NCBI RefSeq assembly: GCF_001477655.1
Contig: NZ_CP011266.1
Span: 914,001-978,000, forward strand
Length of the DNA: 64,000 nucleotides
Direction: 5' to 3'
From: Methanobrevibacter millerae
GTDB taxonomy: Archaea > Methanobacteriota > Methanobacteria > Methanobacteriales > Methanobacteriaceae
Shown here: positions 26,398 through 36,224 of the stretch, piece after piece
Numbering within the stretch: position 1 is the stretch's first letter
Layout of the letters: every line of letters begins with the position of its first letter
Program-made: the position numbers and the translations under genes
Notes under the pieces: model-generated
Seen by the model: only the letters and a program-made list of their open reading frames with translations
Database searches by the model: none
What the model was told of the DNA's origin: nothing

Positions 26398-28053
26398 ATG
26401 GCAAATCAACCAATATTTATTCTTCCTGAAGGGACTGAAAGATATTCCAAAAGAGATGCTTTAAGAATGAATATTACTGCCGCTAAAGTATTGGCAGGTA
26501 TTGTAAGAACAACTCTTGGTCCTAAAGGAATGGACAAAATGCTTGTTAATGGTATGGGAGATATTACCATTACAAATGACGGTGCAACTATCATGAGAGA
26601 AATGGATATTGCACAACCAGCTGCACGTATGCTTGTAGAAACAGCTAAAAAACAAGAAGAAATTGTTGGAGATGGAACTACTTCTGTTGTTGTTATTGCT
26701 GGTGAATTATTAGCTAAAGCTGAAGAATTATTAGAAGACGGTATTGCAACTTCTGTTGTTGTTAAAGGATTCAGAAATGCAACCGCAAAAGCTGTTGAAA
26801 TTTTAAACGAAATTGCAATAGATGCTGATGATAAAGAAACTCTTCAAAAAGTTGCTGTAACTGCAATGAGTGGTAAAGGATCAGATTATGCAAAAGAACA
26901 TTTAGCAGGATTAGTTGTTGATGCTGCTTTAAGAATTGAAGAAGATGGTGAATCTGATATTGATAATATTAACATTCAAAGAGTTTCAGGAGATTCTGTA
27001 GAAGATTCATTCTTGGCTGAAGGAATTGTTATTGATAAATCTCCTTTATCCAAAAATATGCCAGAGTCTGTTGAAGATGCTAAAATTGCAATAATGAAAT
27101 ATCCTATTGAATTAAAAGATATCAATACCAGCACTAAAATTGATATCACTTCTCCGGATCAATTTGCTGCATTTTTAGATAATGAAGAAGAAATGATTAA
27201 AGATTTAGTCAACCAAATTGTTGAATCCGGTGCAAATGTATTATTCTGTCAAAAAGGTATTGACGATTTAGCTGAACATTACCTTAAAAAAGCAGGAATT
27301 ATGGCATTCAAAAGAGTTAAAAAATCTGACATGGAAAGGATTGAAAAAGCTACTGGTGCTAAATTAGTCACTGACATAGAAGATTTATCTGAAGACAAAT
27401 TAGGTCATGCCGGTAAAGTTTATCTCAAAAAACTCTTTGATCACAAATTAACTTTCATTGAAGAGTGTGAAAATCCGAAAGCATCCTCAATTGTTTTAAG
27501 GGGAAGTACACGTTACGTAACCGAACAAATTGCAAGAGCTTTAGATGATGCTTTAGGTGTAGTAGCAGCCACTATTGAAGAAGGTAAAGTTCTCATTGGT
27601 GGAGGAGCTTGTGAAATTGATTTAATAAAAGAATTAAGAGATTATGGTGAATCTGTAAGTGGAAGAGAACAATTAGCTATTTTAAAATATGCTGAAGCTT
27701 TAGAAGTTATTCCAAGAACTTTAATTGAAAATGCAGGTTTAGACACCATCAATTTAATTGCTGATTTAAAGGCTGCTCACGAAGACTCAAATGCTATTGG
27801 TATTAATGTATTCACTGGTGAAGTTGTAGATATGAAAGATGCGGGAGTCATTGAACCTTTAAGAGTTAAAGTTCAAGCTCTTCAGTCTGCTGGTGAAGCT
27901 GCTGAAATGATATTGCGTATTGATGACATGATTGCAGCTAGAAATGCACTCAACTCTACCGGTGCAGATGAGTCTGGAAATGACAATAGTGGAATGCCTC
28001 CAATGCCTCCTGGTGGTATGGGTGGAATGGGCGGTATGCCTCCAATGATGTAA
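26398..28053 (+). CDS. Thermosome subunit (group II chaperonin)
   Basis: 551 residues. The ATP-binding and hydrolysis motifs are [18 protein letters not shown] and GDGTTSVVV (Asp catalytic); [10 protein letters not shown] is in the second equatorial half. The C-terminus is the flexible Gly/Met-rich tail ending [15 protein letters not shown] that points into the cavity. It folds cytosolic proteins as a double eight-membered ring. The Shine-Dalgarno is AAAGGTGA at 26384-26391. The gene appears monocistronic with its own terminator overlapping the stop codon. Confidence 0.97.
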   Translation: MANQPIFILPEGTERYSKRDALRMNITAAKVLAGIVRTTLGPKGMDKMLVNGMGDITITNDGATIMREMDIAQPAARMLVETAKKQEEIVGDGTTSVVVIAGELLAKAEELLEDGIATSVVVKGFRNATAKAVEILNEIAIDADDKETLQKVAVTAMSGKGSDYAKEHLAGLVVDAALRIEEDGESDIDNINIQRVSGDSVEDSFLAEGIVIDKSPLSKNMPESVEDAKIAIMKYPIELKDINTSTKIDITSPDQFAAFLDNEEEMIKDLVNQIVESGANVLFCQKGIDDLAEHYLKKAGIMAFKRVKKSDMERIEKATGAKLVTDIEDLSEDKLGHAGKVYLKKLFDHKLTFIEECENPKASSIVLRGSTRYVTEQIARALDDALGVVAATIEEGKVLIGGGACEIDLIKELRDYGESVSGREQLAILKYAEALEVIPRTLIENAGLDTINLIADLKAAHEDSNAIGINVFTGEVVDMKDAGVIEPLRVKVQALQSAGEAAEMILRIDDMIAARNALNSTGADESGNDNSGMPPMPPGGMGGMGGMPPMM

Positions 28054-28078
28054 ACTCCATTTACATCATTTATTTTTC
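28045..28078 (+). terminator. Terminator overlapping the thermosome stop codon
   Basis: A perfect 10-bp stem, ATGATGTAAA (28045-28054) with TTTACATCAT (28060-28069), has a 5-nt loop and is followed by TTATTTTTC. The stem includes the last two Met codons and the TAA stop. Confidence 0.75.
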
Positions 28079-28447
28079 TATTTTTATTCTAAAAATTTGT
28101 AATTTTAATTTAATATTCATCTATTTTTATTATTTTTATTTTTAATACTTGTTTATACATCAAATTTGATATAATACTAGTTATAGTTATTTTTTTAATT
28201 TTGATAAATTGACTTATCGTAGTTGATGAAATCATATTCTTTAAACTTTTTATAGGTTATTTTAATAATATTATTGCTTATTTCATTATTTTCACATATT
28301 TTAACTGTTTATTTTATAAATTAGTCATGTTTACTACCTTTAAATAAATAAATAACTTTATATAAGATATTCTTAATATATTATTAACATAATGGAAAAT
28401 AGGATTTTTCCATAGTTGTGAAATACGTTATAAGGAGGTAAAGTATT
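28079..28447 (+). promoter_or_regulatory. AT-rich gap, promoter and hairpin leader of the giant surface protein
   Basis: 28079-28350 is AT-rich with no gene that I can see. TTTATATA near 28358-28364 is the likely TATA box, so transcription should begin near 28388. The roughly 60-nt leader starts with an 8-bp hairpin, ATGGAAAA (28392-28399) with TTTTCCAT (28406-28413), and ends in a strong Shine-Dalgarno, AAGGAGGT, at 28432-28439. The hairpin could affect message stability or translation; this is inference. Confidence 0.5.
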
Positions 28448-31400
28448 TTGAAAAAACGAATATTTGTAGCGTTAATGATATTGATTGCATTTTTGTCAAT
28501 CGGTGTTATTTCTGCAAGTGAAATAAGTGTTAATGATACCTATATTGGTCAAGATTCTTCTTCAGAATTATTGACTGTTGATAATGGAGTTATAGGATCA
28601 GATTCTTCAAATATCTTATCAACTAACAACGTTGATGCAAACTTGGATGAAAACACTATTGGTGCAAGTAATGAGTCTTCCACTAAGAAGGCCGTTTATA
28701 TAGAGGCACCGGATATTAATTTATATTATAAGAATGGAACAAGATTTGTGGCTAGTTTATTCGATGTAGATAATAATAAGTTAGCTAATCAAAGTTTAAT
28801 AATTAGTATTTCTGGAGTTAATTATACTAGAGTCACTGATGATAATGGTCAGGCTTCAATTGCAATAAATTTAATTCCAGGAGATTATGATTTTAATATT
28901 TATTATAATGGTAATGATAATTATTCAAGTGCTGAAACATCTGCTTCATGTTCAGTATACCCTACTATATCTGGTAATGATATGGTAAAATACTATAAAA
29001 ATGGTACTCAGTATTATGCAACATTTTTGGATGGTGATGGTTCTCCTTTAGTTAATGCTGATGTTACTTTTAATATTAATGGAGTATTTTATACTCGTAC
29101 TACAAATGCTAGTGGTGTTGCTAAGTTAAATATTAACTTACCACCTGATGAATATATACTTACTGCTATACATCCTGATACAGGTTATATGTATACCAAT
29201 ATTGTTGATGTATTATATACTATATATGCCGATAATTTGACTAAAATATATAAAGACTCTCATCAGTATTATGCTACATTTTTGGATGGTGATGGTTCTC
29301 CTTTAACTAATACTGATGTAATATTTAATATTAATGGAGTATTTTATACACGTACTACTAATAGTGAAGGTACAGCTAAATTAAATATTAACTTACCATC
29401 TGGTCAATATATATTAACAGCATATCATCCTAAAGATGAATCTAGATTATCTAGTATTATTAAAGTATTAGGTTCTTCAACTACTACCCTAAATATCACT
29501 GATTATGTATATGCTAAAAATGATGAACAGATTATTAATGTTACTTTACTTAATCAACTAGGTTATGGTATTGATGATGAAGTTGTTGTTGTTCATGTTG
29601 ATGGAACATCATATTCATTGGAAACTGGTAGTGATGGAACTGCAAGTGTGATGGTGGATTTATCTCCAGGTTTATATACTATTGATTATTCATATGATGG
29701 TTCAAATACATATTCATCATCAAAAGCAACTAGTACTATAGAGATTAATGATGGTGAAATTGCTCACTTTGATGCAAATGATACTGTTATATATTATAAT
29801 AATAGTGAGTCTTTTGATGTTACTGTGTTGGATGCAAATAATACTGCTGTTGTTGGTGAAAATGTTTCTTTCAAAATCAATGGTGTTACATATAAAAGAA
29901 TAACTGATGCAAATGGTACTGCAAAAATTAATATTAACTTAAATCCTGGAATTTATGATATTTCATATGAATTGATTAGTGATATCTATCAGGATATTAT
30001 AGGATCTTCACAAATTACTGTAATTGATGGTAATACATCTATATTAACTGGTTCAAATACCACAATTGGTAAAGATTCAGGTGAAAAATTCAAAGTTACA
30101 TTATCTGTAGGTGACATTGGTTTGCCTGATAGGAAAGTAATTATAAATATTAATGGTGTTAACTATACCAGAACTACTGATGATGAAGGTATTGCTGAAA
30201 TTACAATTAATCTAAATGTTGGAAATTATACTGCGAAATATTATTATTTAGGTGAAAACAGAATTAAAGCTTCTCAAGGTGAAGCGGTCATTACTGTAAA
30301 AGAAAGAATTCCAACTTCATTGACATGGCAATCTTCAAGTTCATTTATTAGTGATAGTGACATTATTTTAAAAACTTTATTGGTTGACAAAGACAATAAT
30401 CCTTTAGCCAATAAGGATATTGTATTCACAATTAATGCAAAAACTTATTTGACAACTACTGATTCAAAAGGTATTGCTAATGTAACTACCAAATTATCTT
30501 CAGGCAGTTATTTAATTTCATATAAATTTGATGGTGATCAAGATTATATCTCCAGTGAGGGTTCACATCAAATATCCGTTTCCAAATCACAAACTGGTAG
30601 AGGATTTGGTTATTGGTCATTTGGTGGAGACATGTATAATATTGATTTGAGTGAATTCTCAAGATTAGGTACTACTGACATATTGTTAAACTTCTATGCA
30701 TTTACTGCTCATGGTGAATCTGAAGTATTGTCATGGATTTCAAAAGCAAATTCCTATGGAATCAATGTACATATATGGATGCAAGTATTCTATAGTGGAG
30801 GTAGTTGGGTTAACCCTGTATCCGGAGGATCACCTAATCAGGCATATTTCAATGAAGTCATTGAAGAAGCTAAATATTATGCTGGATTACCTGGCGTGGC
30901 TGGAGTCCACTTTGATTATTTAAGATATCCTGGTAATGCTTACCAGACTACTGGTGGTACTGCCGCTATTACAGAATTTGTAAAACAGGCTACAACTGCA
31001 TGTCGTGAAGTAAATCCAAATATTATAATGTCTGCTGCTGTAATGCCAGAGACTAGTAGTGATATATATTATTATGGTCAGGACATTCCTGCTATTACAA
31101 AATATTTGGATGTAATTGTTCCGATGCAATATAAAGGAAACTATAATTCTGGCACTAGTTGGCTTGCTTCAACAACTAAATGGTTTGTACAAAACTCAAA
31201 TGGTGCTGAAGTTTGGTCTGGTTTACAATCATATGTATCAGATTCTAATACTGCTAAATTAACATACACTGAATTGTTCAATGATGCTCAAACTGTTGTT
31301 GACAGTGGTGCAGATGGAGTTATAATGTTTAGATTTGGTCTTTCTGTATTCTTAAACTTCAATGATTTGGATAATCCTTCATATGGTGATACTGTTGAGG

Positions 31401-32947
31401 TTAATGATATAGTGGACGCCGCTTCTAGATTGAAAGCATTTATAGAAACCAATAGGACTTTACCTACTAAAATTGCAGTTGGTACTAACTCATTTACTAT
31501 TCCTCAATTCCTATACTTGATGAGTGAAGCGTCATTGGTATTGAATGGTACAGAAAAGGATATTCTAGCAATATTAGTAGATGAACCTGAAAGCAATTCT
31601 GGTCATGTTATTTCTAGTGAATTGGATAAGGACGCATACTTGGCTGTTTCTCAAGTAATCAGTGATTATTGCTCCAAGAATAATCAGGCTCCAAATAATG
31701 TTACTACTCTTATTGGAGATATAAAATATGAATCCTTAGTATATATGTATTCCAGAATTTTAGCATATGTTGATAATGAATTGGAATTGCCTACATTGGT
31801 ATTGGTAAACAATTTCTTGGACAATCCAACTATTACAGTTAATATGCTTCCAAGTTATTCAACTGTTGATTATAAGTATATTAATTATACTACAACCTGG
31901 TTAAACTACTGTCCAAATTGTGAACATTATGGTACTTTACTCATCAATCCAAAAGGTACATATGAAGGTGAGTTAACTTGTTATCACTGTGATTGTGATT
32001 ACTGTGGTGTTACAGGTCATGAAAAAATCGAGGGTTCAGATTTAGTATTGACTAGACTTTCAGATTCTGTTCCTACTGATGCTAATGACTCTGATGATGA
32101 TGTATCTATCCTAAGTATTATTGGTGGTGCAACATATATAGCAGAATATTTCGCGGCAAATGAAACATTCCCTGACTATGTGGTAGTGACTGAAGGGAAA
32201 TATACTGTTCAACAATTCTTATACTTGATGAGTAAAGCTATTATACAAATTGATTCATCCAACTTTACTGATATTGAGTTGTTTGACTTTAGCGGTCCTG
32301 GAACTCCATCAGGTGATGCTGTAAATGGTAATTTATCTAAATCTGAATATATTGATGTGGCTAATAGGGTTGCTAACTTCATTATTAATAATGATTTAAT
32401 TCCAAATTATGCTTCATCAAACTTAGGTAAAATAGCATATTCCTCATTGGTTGATACATTTTCACGAGTATTGCAATATTATGGTGAGAAAGATGCATTG
32501 CCAAGTTCAATTCATGTTGAGTACACATCTCCTTCATCCAAATCAATTGCTGATTTATCTAAATCCTTGATTGCTGGTTTGACTTCTGTAAGAGATCAGG
32601 CTACTGCACTGTTTAATTATGTAAGGGATTATATCTCATATTCATTCTATTATAACACTCAAAAAGGTGCGGAAGGTACTTTAACTTCAGGTAGTGGTAA
32701 CTGTTGTGACCAGGCTCAATTGCTTGTTGCAATGGCAAGGTCTGTTGGTTTAACAGCTAGATTTGCTACAGGATACTGTACATTCTCCAGCGGTTCAAGT
32801 TATGGACATGTATGGGCACAAATCCTGGTTGACGGAGCTTGGATTAATGCAGATCCAACCAGTACAAGAAACTCATTTGGTGTAATTAACAATTGGAATA
32901 CTGGTTCATACACTGATAGAAGAACTTATGATATTTTACCTTATTAG
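28448..32947 (+). CDS. Giant surface protein: Ig-like repeats, GH-like barrel, pseudomurein-binding repeats, transglutaminase domain
   Basis: 1499 residues from TTG 28448. A signal peptide (1-24) is followed by about seven Ig-like repeats of about 85 residues (80-710). A TIM-barrel region (about 715-980) resembles putative glycoside hydrolases, with VHFDYLRYP around Asp823. Pseudomurein-binding repeats follow (about 985-1130 and 1215-1370, SRLKAFIETNRTLP...FLYLMSEA pattern), with a cysteine-rich knuckle between them (CPNC...CYHCDCDYC, 1155-1185). The C-terminal transglutaminase-like domain has a complete Cys1419-His1454-Asp1469 triad, as in pseudomurein endoisopeptidases PeiW/PeiP. A role in wall attachment and remodelling is inferred; cleavage is unproven. 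Confidence 0.85.
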   Translation: MKKRIFVALMILIAFLSIGVISASEISVNDTYIGQDSSSELLTVDNGVIGSDSSNILSTNNVDANLDENTIGASNESSTKKAVYIEAPDINLYYKNGTRFVASLFDVDNNKLANQSLIISISGVNYTRVTDDNGQASIAINLIPGDYDFNIYYNGNDNYSSAETSASCSVYPTISGNDMVKYYKNGTQYYATFLDGDGSPLVNADVTFNINGVFYTRTTNASGVAKLNINLPPDEYILTAIHPDTGYMYTNIVDVLYTIYADNLTKIYKDSHQYYATFLDGDGSPLTNTDVIFNINGVFYTRTTNSEGTAKLNINLPSGQYILTAYHPKDESRLSSIIKVLGSSTTTLNITDYVYAKNDEQIINVTLLNQLGYGIDDEVVVVHVDGTSYSLETGSDGTASVMVDLSPGLYTIDYSYDGSNTYSSSKATSTIEINDGEIAHFDANDTVIYYNNSESFDVTVLDANNTAVVGENVSFKINGVTYKRITDANGTAKININLNPGIYDISYELISDIYQDIIGSSQITVIDGNTSILTGSNTTIGKDSGEKFKVTLSVGDIGLPDRKVIININGVNYTRTTDDEGIAEITINLNVGNYTAKYYYLGENRIKASQGEAVITVKERIPTSLTWQSSSSFISDSDIILKTLLVDKDNNPLANKDIVFTINAKTYLTTTDSKGIANVTTKLSSGSYLISYKFDGDQDYISSEGSHQISVSKSQTGRGFGYWSFGGDMYNIDLSEFSRLGTTDILLNFYAFTAHGESEVLSWISKANSYGINVHIWMQVFYSGGSWVNPVSGGSPNQAYFNEVIEEAKYYAGLPGVAGVHFDYLRYPGNAYQTTGGTAAITEFVKQATTACREVNPNIIMSAAVMPETSSDIYYYGQDIPAITKYLDVIVPMQYKGNYNSGTSWLASTTKWFVQNSNGAEVWSGLQSYVSDSNTAKLTYTELFNDAQTVVDSGADGVIMFRFGLSVFLNFNDLDNPSYGDTVEVNDIVDAASRLKAFIETNRTLPTKIAVGTNSFTIPQFLYLMSEASLVLNGTEKDILAILVDEPESNSGHVISSELDKDAYLAVSQVISDYCSKNNQAPNNVTTLIGDIKYESLVYMYSRILAYVDNELELPTLVLVNNFLDNPTITVNMLPSYSTVDYKYINYTTTWLNYCPNCEHYGTLLINPKGTYEGELTCYHCDCDYCGVTGHEKIEGSDLVLTRLSDSVPTDANDSDDDVSILSIIGGATYIAEYFAANETFPDYVVVTEGKYTVQQFLYLMSKAIIQIDSSNFTDIELFDFSGPGTPSGDAVNGNLSKSEYIDVANRVANFIINNDLIPNYASSNLGKIAYSSLVDTFSRVLQYYGEKDALPSSIHVEYTSPSSKSIADLSKSLIAGLTSVRDQATALFNYVRDYISYSFYYNTQKGAEGTLTSGSGNCCDQAQLLVAMARSVGLTARFATGYCTFSSGSSYGHVWAQILVDGAWINADPTSTRNSFGVINNWNTGSYTDRRTYDILPY
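29011..29356 (+). repeat. Nearly identical Ig-like repeat units, 255 bp apart
   Basis: 29011-29101 and 29266-29356 match at almost every base, so two neighbouring Ig-like domains share the stretch QYYATFLDGDGSPL and the following NINGVFYTRTTN. The offset of 255 bp equals 85 codons. The other Ig-like units are more diverged, so this pair was duplicated or homogenised recently. Confidence 0.85.
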
Positions 32948-33037
32948 GTATAATATCTCAAAACAACAATTTAAATTAGTTAATAATTAATTTTATTAAC
33001 TTATTTCTATTTTTTTTAATTTAAAGTAATTTAATTT

Positions 33038-33063
33038 TTAGGTTAACCAAAACTTTTTTATAC
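33038..33063 (+). promoter_or_regulatory. DtxR-type box and TATA element in front of the DtxR-family gene
   Basis: TTAGGT-TA-ACCAAA at 33038-33051 is a near-palindrome (one mismatch), followed 3 bp later by TTTTTATAC at about 33055-33063. The core resembles the TTAGGTTA half-site of bacterial DtxR/IdeR operators. Its position just upstream of the TATA box of a DtxR-family gene suggests autoregulation. The same arrangement recurs at 48756. Confidence 0.6.
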
Positions 33064-33107
33064 TCATAAAATAAATATATTATTATTTAAATTTAGGTGG
33101 ATTTTCC

Positions 33108-33812
33108 ATGGCTGATGATAAAATAAGTGAAAACATTGAAGAATACTTGGAAGTTCTTTATAAGAATGGAAGCAATAAAGAACAAGTATCAACCACTACT
33201 CTTTCTAAGGAATTGGGGATTGCTCCAGGTAGTGTTACCCAAATGCTTAAAAAATTAGAGACTTTGGGTTATATAAACTATACTCCATATAGGGGAGCTT
33301 CTTTAACTGATGATGGAATGAAAATTGCTCAAAAAATTACAAGAAAACATAGGATTTTAGAGAAGTTTTTATTAGATGTCTTAAAAGTCAAAGAAGAAAA
33401 TATCCATGATCAGGCTTGTGAAATGGAACATGCATTATCCGATGAAGCTGAAAGGGCGTTGTGTACAATGTTGCATCATCCTGACCTATGTCCTGACGAC
33501 AACATAATTCCTGCATGTGATTTGGATTTTGACAGTTGTCAGCAATGTTTTTCTGAAAAAGACTTTGATAATGTAATCAATAGGAAATTTAATTTACTTT
33601 CAATTTCAGAATTAAATCCGGATACTTCAGGTGTAATTTCATTTATTCGTGGAAATAGTGAATTATTAGATTCTATTTCTGAAGCCGGAATTGCTGTTGG
33701 TAATAATATTCACTATTATAATAATGATGGTATTGAATATTCTGTAACAATTGAAAATGAAGATTATTCTCTTTCATCAGAAATGGCAAATAATATTTTT
33801 ATTAGGGTATAA
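33108..33812 (+). CDS. DtxR/MntR-family metal-dependent regulator
   Basis: 234 residues. Winged helix at 1-75 (SVTQMLKKLETLGYINYTPYRGASLT), dimerisation and metal domain to about 145 (HRILEKFLLDVL, CEMEHALSDEAERAL, HHPDLCPDD), then a cysteine-bearing linker (CDLDFDSCQQC) and a C-terminal FeoA/SH3-like domain. The family represses or activates iron or manganese genes when metal is bound. The Shine-Dalgarno AGGTGGAT precedes ATG 33108. The extra cysteines in the linker are unusual and might add a redox or zinc site. Confidence 0.88.
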   Translation: MADDKISENIEEYLEVLYKNGSNKEQVSTTTLSKELGIAPGSVTQMLKKLETLGYINYTPYRGASLTDDGMKIAQKITRKHRILEKFLLDVLKVKEENIHDQACEMEHALSDEAERALCTMLHHPDLCPDDNIIPACDLDFDSCQQCFSEKDFDNVINRKFNLLSISELNPDTSGVISFIRGNSELLDSISEAGIAVGNNIHYYNNDGIEYSVTIENEDYSLSSEMANNIFIRV

Positions 33813-33923
33813 GCCCTTTTTTCTTTTTTATTTTAAAATTTTTTTATAATCAAATATTTTATATAACATCAACATCATAATATATAAGCATTAAAATAAT
33901 TTTTTTCTTTTTATGGTGTTTTA

Positions 33924-34439
33924 ATGCGTGGTAATTTATCAAACGAAATTGTGTCAATTAAAATAGAAGAAGGTAGTAAAAGGCCTATTTCTTTGCATGA
34001 GAAAAGTTTTTTTGGCAAAATTGAAGAGGATACATTGAATCTTTCTTTAATTGAAGCTTGTTATTTATTGGAAAAGGATCGTCTTGACGTTTATGAAGAT
34101 GATGTCTTATGCAGCGTATCATATCTGATTGATCTTTTAAAAGAACGAGATTTGTATGGCAGATATATTGTTTATCGTGATTTAAAGGATAGAGGGTATG
34201 TAATTAAGACAGGATTTAAGTTTGGTTCAGACTTTCGTTTATATGACAGAGGCAGGTCTCCTGGAAAGGGACATTCAGATTTCCTGGTCAAGATTATTTA
34301 TGAAAACTTTGATATCAATGCTTTGGATTTTGCAAGTTATGTTCGAGTTTCACATGGTGTTAACAAAAAATTGCTTCTGGCCATTGTCGATGATGACCTT
34401 GATATTACCTACTATAATGTGGAATGGACAAGACCATAA
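33924..34439 (+). CDS. endA: tRNA-splicing endonuclease
   Basis: 171 residues, the size of the homotetrameric euryarchaeal type. The catalytic triad is Tyr107 (FRLYDRG), His117 (GKGHSDFLV) and Lys148 (GVNKKLLLAIVD), eight lower than the numbering of the M. jannaschii enzyme. It cuts introns at bulge-helix-bulge sites in pre-tRNA and pre-rRNA. The Shine-Dalgarno is GGTG at 33914-33917. The trpS gene follows after about 107 bp. Some archaeal tRNA-Trp genes carry introns, so the pairing may be meaningful. Confidence 0.94.
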   Translation: MRGNLSNEIVSIKIEEGSKRPISLHEKSFFGKIEEDTLNLSLIEACYLLEKDRLDVYEDDVLCSVSYLIDLLKERDLYGRYIVYRDLKDRGYVIKTGFKFGSDFRLYDRGRSPGKGHSDFLVKIIYENFDINALDFASYVRVSHGVNKKLLLAIVDDDLDITYYNVEWTRP

Positions 34440-34546
34440 GTTTAATTAAAGAAAGATATTATCATTTAATAGGTTTGTATAATTACTATGATAATTTTTA
34501 TTTATATTTTTAATTTAATGTAATTGTGAGATAAAAGGTGAATAAT

Positions 34547-35635
34547 ATGATTGATCCATGGGCATCAACAAGTGTAGATTATGATAAGTTAGTCAATCAA
34601 TTTGGTATTGAAAAAATTTCAGATATTATTGGAGAAATAAAAGACCCTCAAAGATTAATGAAAAGAGGGGTTGTATTTGGACATAGGGAATTCAAGGAAA
34701 TAAATGATTTGATAAATAAAAAAGAAGATTTTGCAGTAGTAACTGGAATGATGCCAAGTGGACAAATGCATATAGGTCATAAGATGGTAGTTGACCAATT
34801 AATCTGGTATCAGCAAAAAGGTGCAATGTTATCTCTTCCAATCGCTGATTTGGAGTCATATGCTGCAAGAGACATGAGTTTTGAAAAGGGTAAAAAAATT
34901 GCAGTTGAAGAATACTTGACAAACTGGATAGCATTGGGACTTGACTTGGAACGTGATAATGTTAATGTATACTTGCAGTCACAGAACAAATCATTATTTG
35001 ACTTGGAATTTAAAGCATCAAGAAAAACCAATTTCAGTCAGCTTCATGCTATATACGGATTTGACAACTCAACCAATATAGCTCATGTTCAAGCTCCTTT
35101 AATGCAGGTTGCAGACATATTGCTTCCACAGATTGAAGAATTTGGAGGACCTAAAAAGGTTGTTGTACCTGTTGGTGTTGACCAGGATCCACATATCAGA
35201 TTAACAAGAGACATTGCCCACAGATTAAATGAAGAGCTCGGATTTTTACAGCCTGCTTCTACATATCATAGATTCCTAACTGGATTGACTGGAGATAAGA
35301 TGAGCAGTTCAAAGCCAAATACTGCAATATATCTAAATGAAACTCCTGAGGTTGCAGCCAAAAAAGTAAAGACTGCAAAAACAGGTGGAAGAGAATCACT
35401 TAAGGAACAGGAAGAATTGGGTGGTGAAGTAGACAAGTGTGTAATCTATGAAATGCTGGTATACCATTTGATTGATAATGATGGTGAGCTTGAAAAAATC
35501 CGTGAAGAATGCTTGTCCGGACAATTGCGCTGCGGTGACTGTAAGGCAAGAACTTCAGAGCTTATGCAGAATTACTTCGAAGACTTAAAAGACAAACAGG
35601 TTGAGGCAGCAGAAATTGCTAAAACAATTTTATAG
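34547..35635 (+). CDS. trpS: Tryptophanyl-tRNA synthetase
   Basis: 362 residues, class I synthetase of the archaeal/eukaryal type. The HIGH-equivalent is SGQMHIGHKM, and the KMSKS-equivalent is GDKMSSSKPN. The central VPVGVDQDPHIRLTRDIAHRL is typical. GTG 34538 is in frame but is inside the Shine-Dalgarno AAAGGTGA; ATG 34547 is preferred. The 3' end overlaps the candidate start of the SpoIIM-type membrane gene. Confidence 0.95.
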   Translation: MIDPWASTSVDYDKLVNQFGIEKISDIIGEIKDPQRLMKRGVVFGHREFKEINDLINKKEDFAVVTGMMPSGQMHIGHKMVVDQLIWYQQKGAMLSLPIADLESYAARDMSFEKGKKIAVEEYLTNWIALGLDLERDNVNVYLQSQNKSLFDLEFKASRKTNFSQLHAIYGFDNSTNIAHVQAPLMQVADILLPQIEEFGGPKKVVVPVGVDQDPHIRLTRDIAHRLNEELGFLQPASTYHRFLTGLTGDKMSSSKPNTAIYLNETPEVAAKKVKTAKTGGRESLKEQEELGGEVDKCVIYEMLVYHLIDNDGELEKIREECLSGQLRCGDCKARTSELMQNYFEDLKDKQVEAAEIAKTIL

Positions 35636-36224
35636 GGAAGTTAAATTAGCTTTTTTGGAAAACAAATTAGCTATTTACATTTCTATATTCATTCTTATTT
35701 TTTCTTTAATTTTAGGTTATATTTTAGAACCTTATCTGTACAGTTATTTTAATCCTGTAGTTGATGACTTGTCCCAAAAGGTGGAAACAGGTGTCATTCG
35801 GCTGACGTTTTTTGATATCTTTTTAAATAATATCTTAATCATTTTTCAGATGTTTGTATATGGGCTTCTGTTCTGTTTATCTGCTTTTGTTTTGGCATAT
35901 AATGGATTTTTCATAGGATATTATACGGCTATTCAGGATGACCTGTATAGAGTGCTTGCAATGCTGATTCCCCATGGAATATTTGAATTGACATCATGCA
36001 TTTTAGCTTGTGCATCAGGATTGGTACTGTTTAATTTTCTGTTCATATTTTTAAAATATTATTTGAAGGAAGATGTGTCCTTAAAAGAAGCATTTATAGT
36101 GAAATCATTTAAATTAAAACAGTCTATAGTGATTTTTATTGTTTCTGTTGTTTTGATGATAGTTGCAGGTTTTGTGGAAGTATATCTGACGATTCCTATA
36201 GCTCATTTTATACTTCAGAGATAA
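35601..36224 (+). CDS. SpoIIM/DUF95-type membrane protein
   Basis: Up to 207 residues with about five hydrophobic helices (IYISIFILIFSLILGYIL; ILIIFQMFVYGLLFCLSAFVLAYNGFFIGYY; HGIFELTSCILACASGLVLF; SIVIFIVSVVLMIVAGFVEVYLTIPI). HGIFELTS and the closing GFVEVYLTP-like GFVEVYLTIPI are hallmarks of the stage II sporulation protein M family, whose archaeal role is unknown. The start is uncertain: TTG 35601 (used here) or TTG 35616, both inside trpS. The gene converges with the HxlR gene with no gap. Confidence 0.8.
   Translation: MRQQKLLKQFYREVKLAFLENKLAIYISIFILIFSLILGYILEPYLYSYFNPVVDDLSQKVETGVIRLTFFDIFLNNILIIFQMFVYGLLFCLSAFVLAYNGFFIGYYTAIQDDLYRVLAMLIPHGIFELTSCILACASGLVLFNFLFIFLKYYLKEDVSLKEAFIVKSFKLKQSIVIFIVSVVLMIVAGFVEVYLTIPIAHFILQR

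Noticed and set aside
28981-29460. Regular DNA repeats in the giant gene considered as CRISPR
   Set aside because: The repeats are in frame, 255 bp apart and encode Ig-like domains; there are no short unique spacers.
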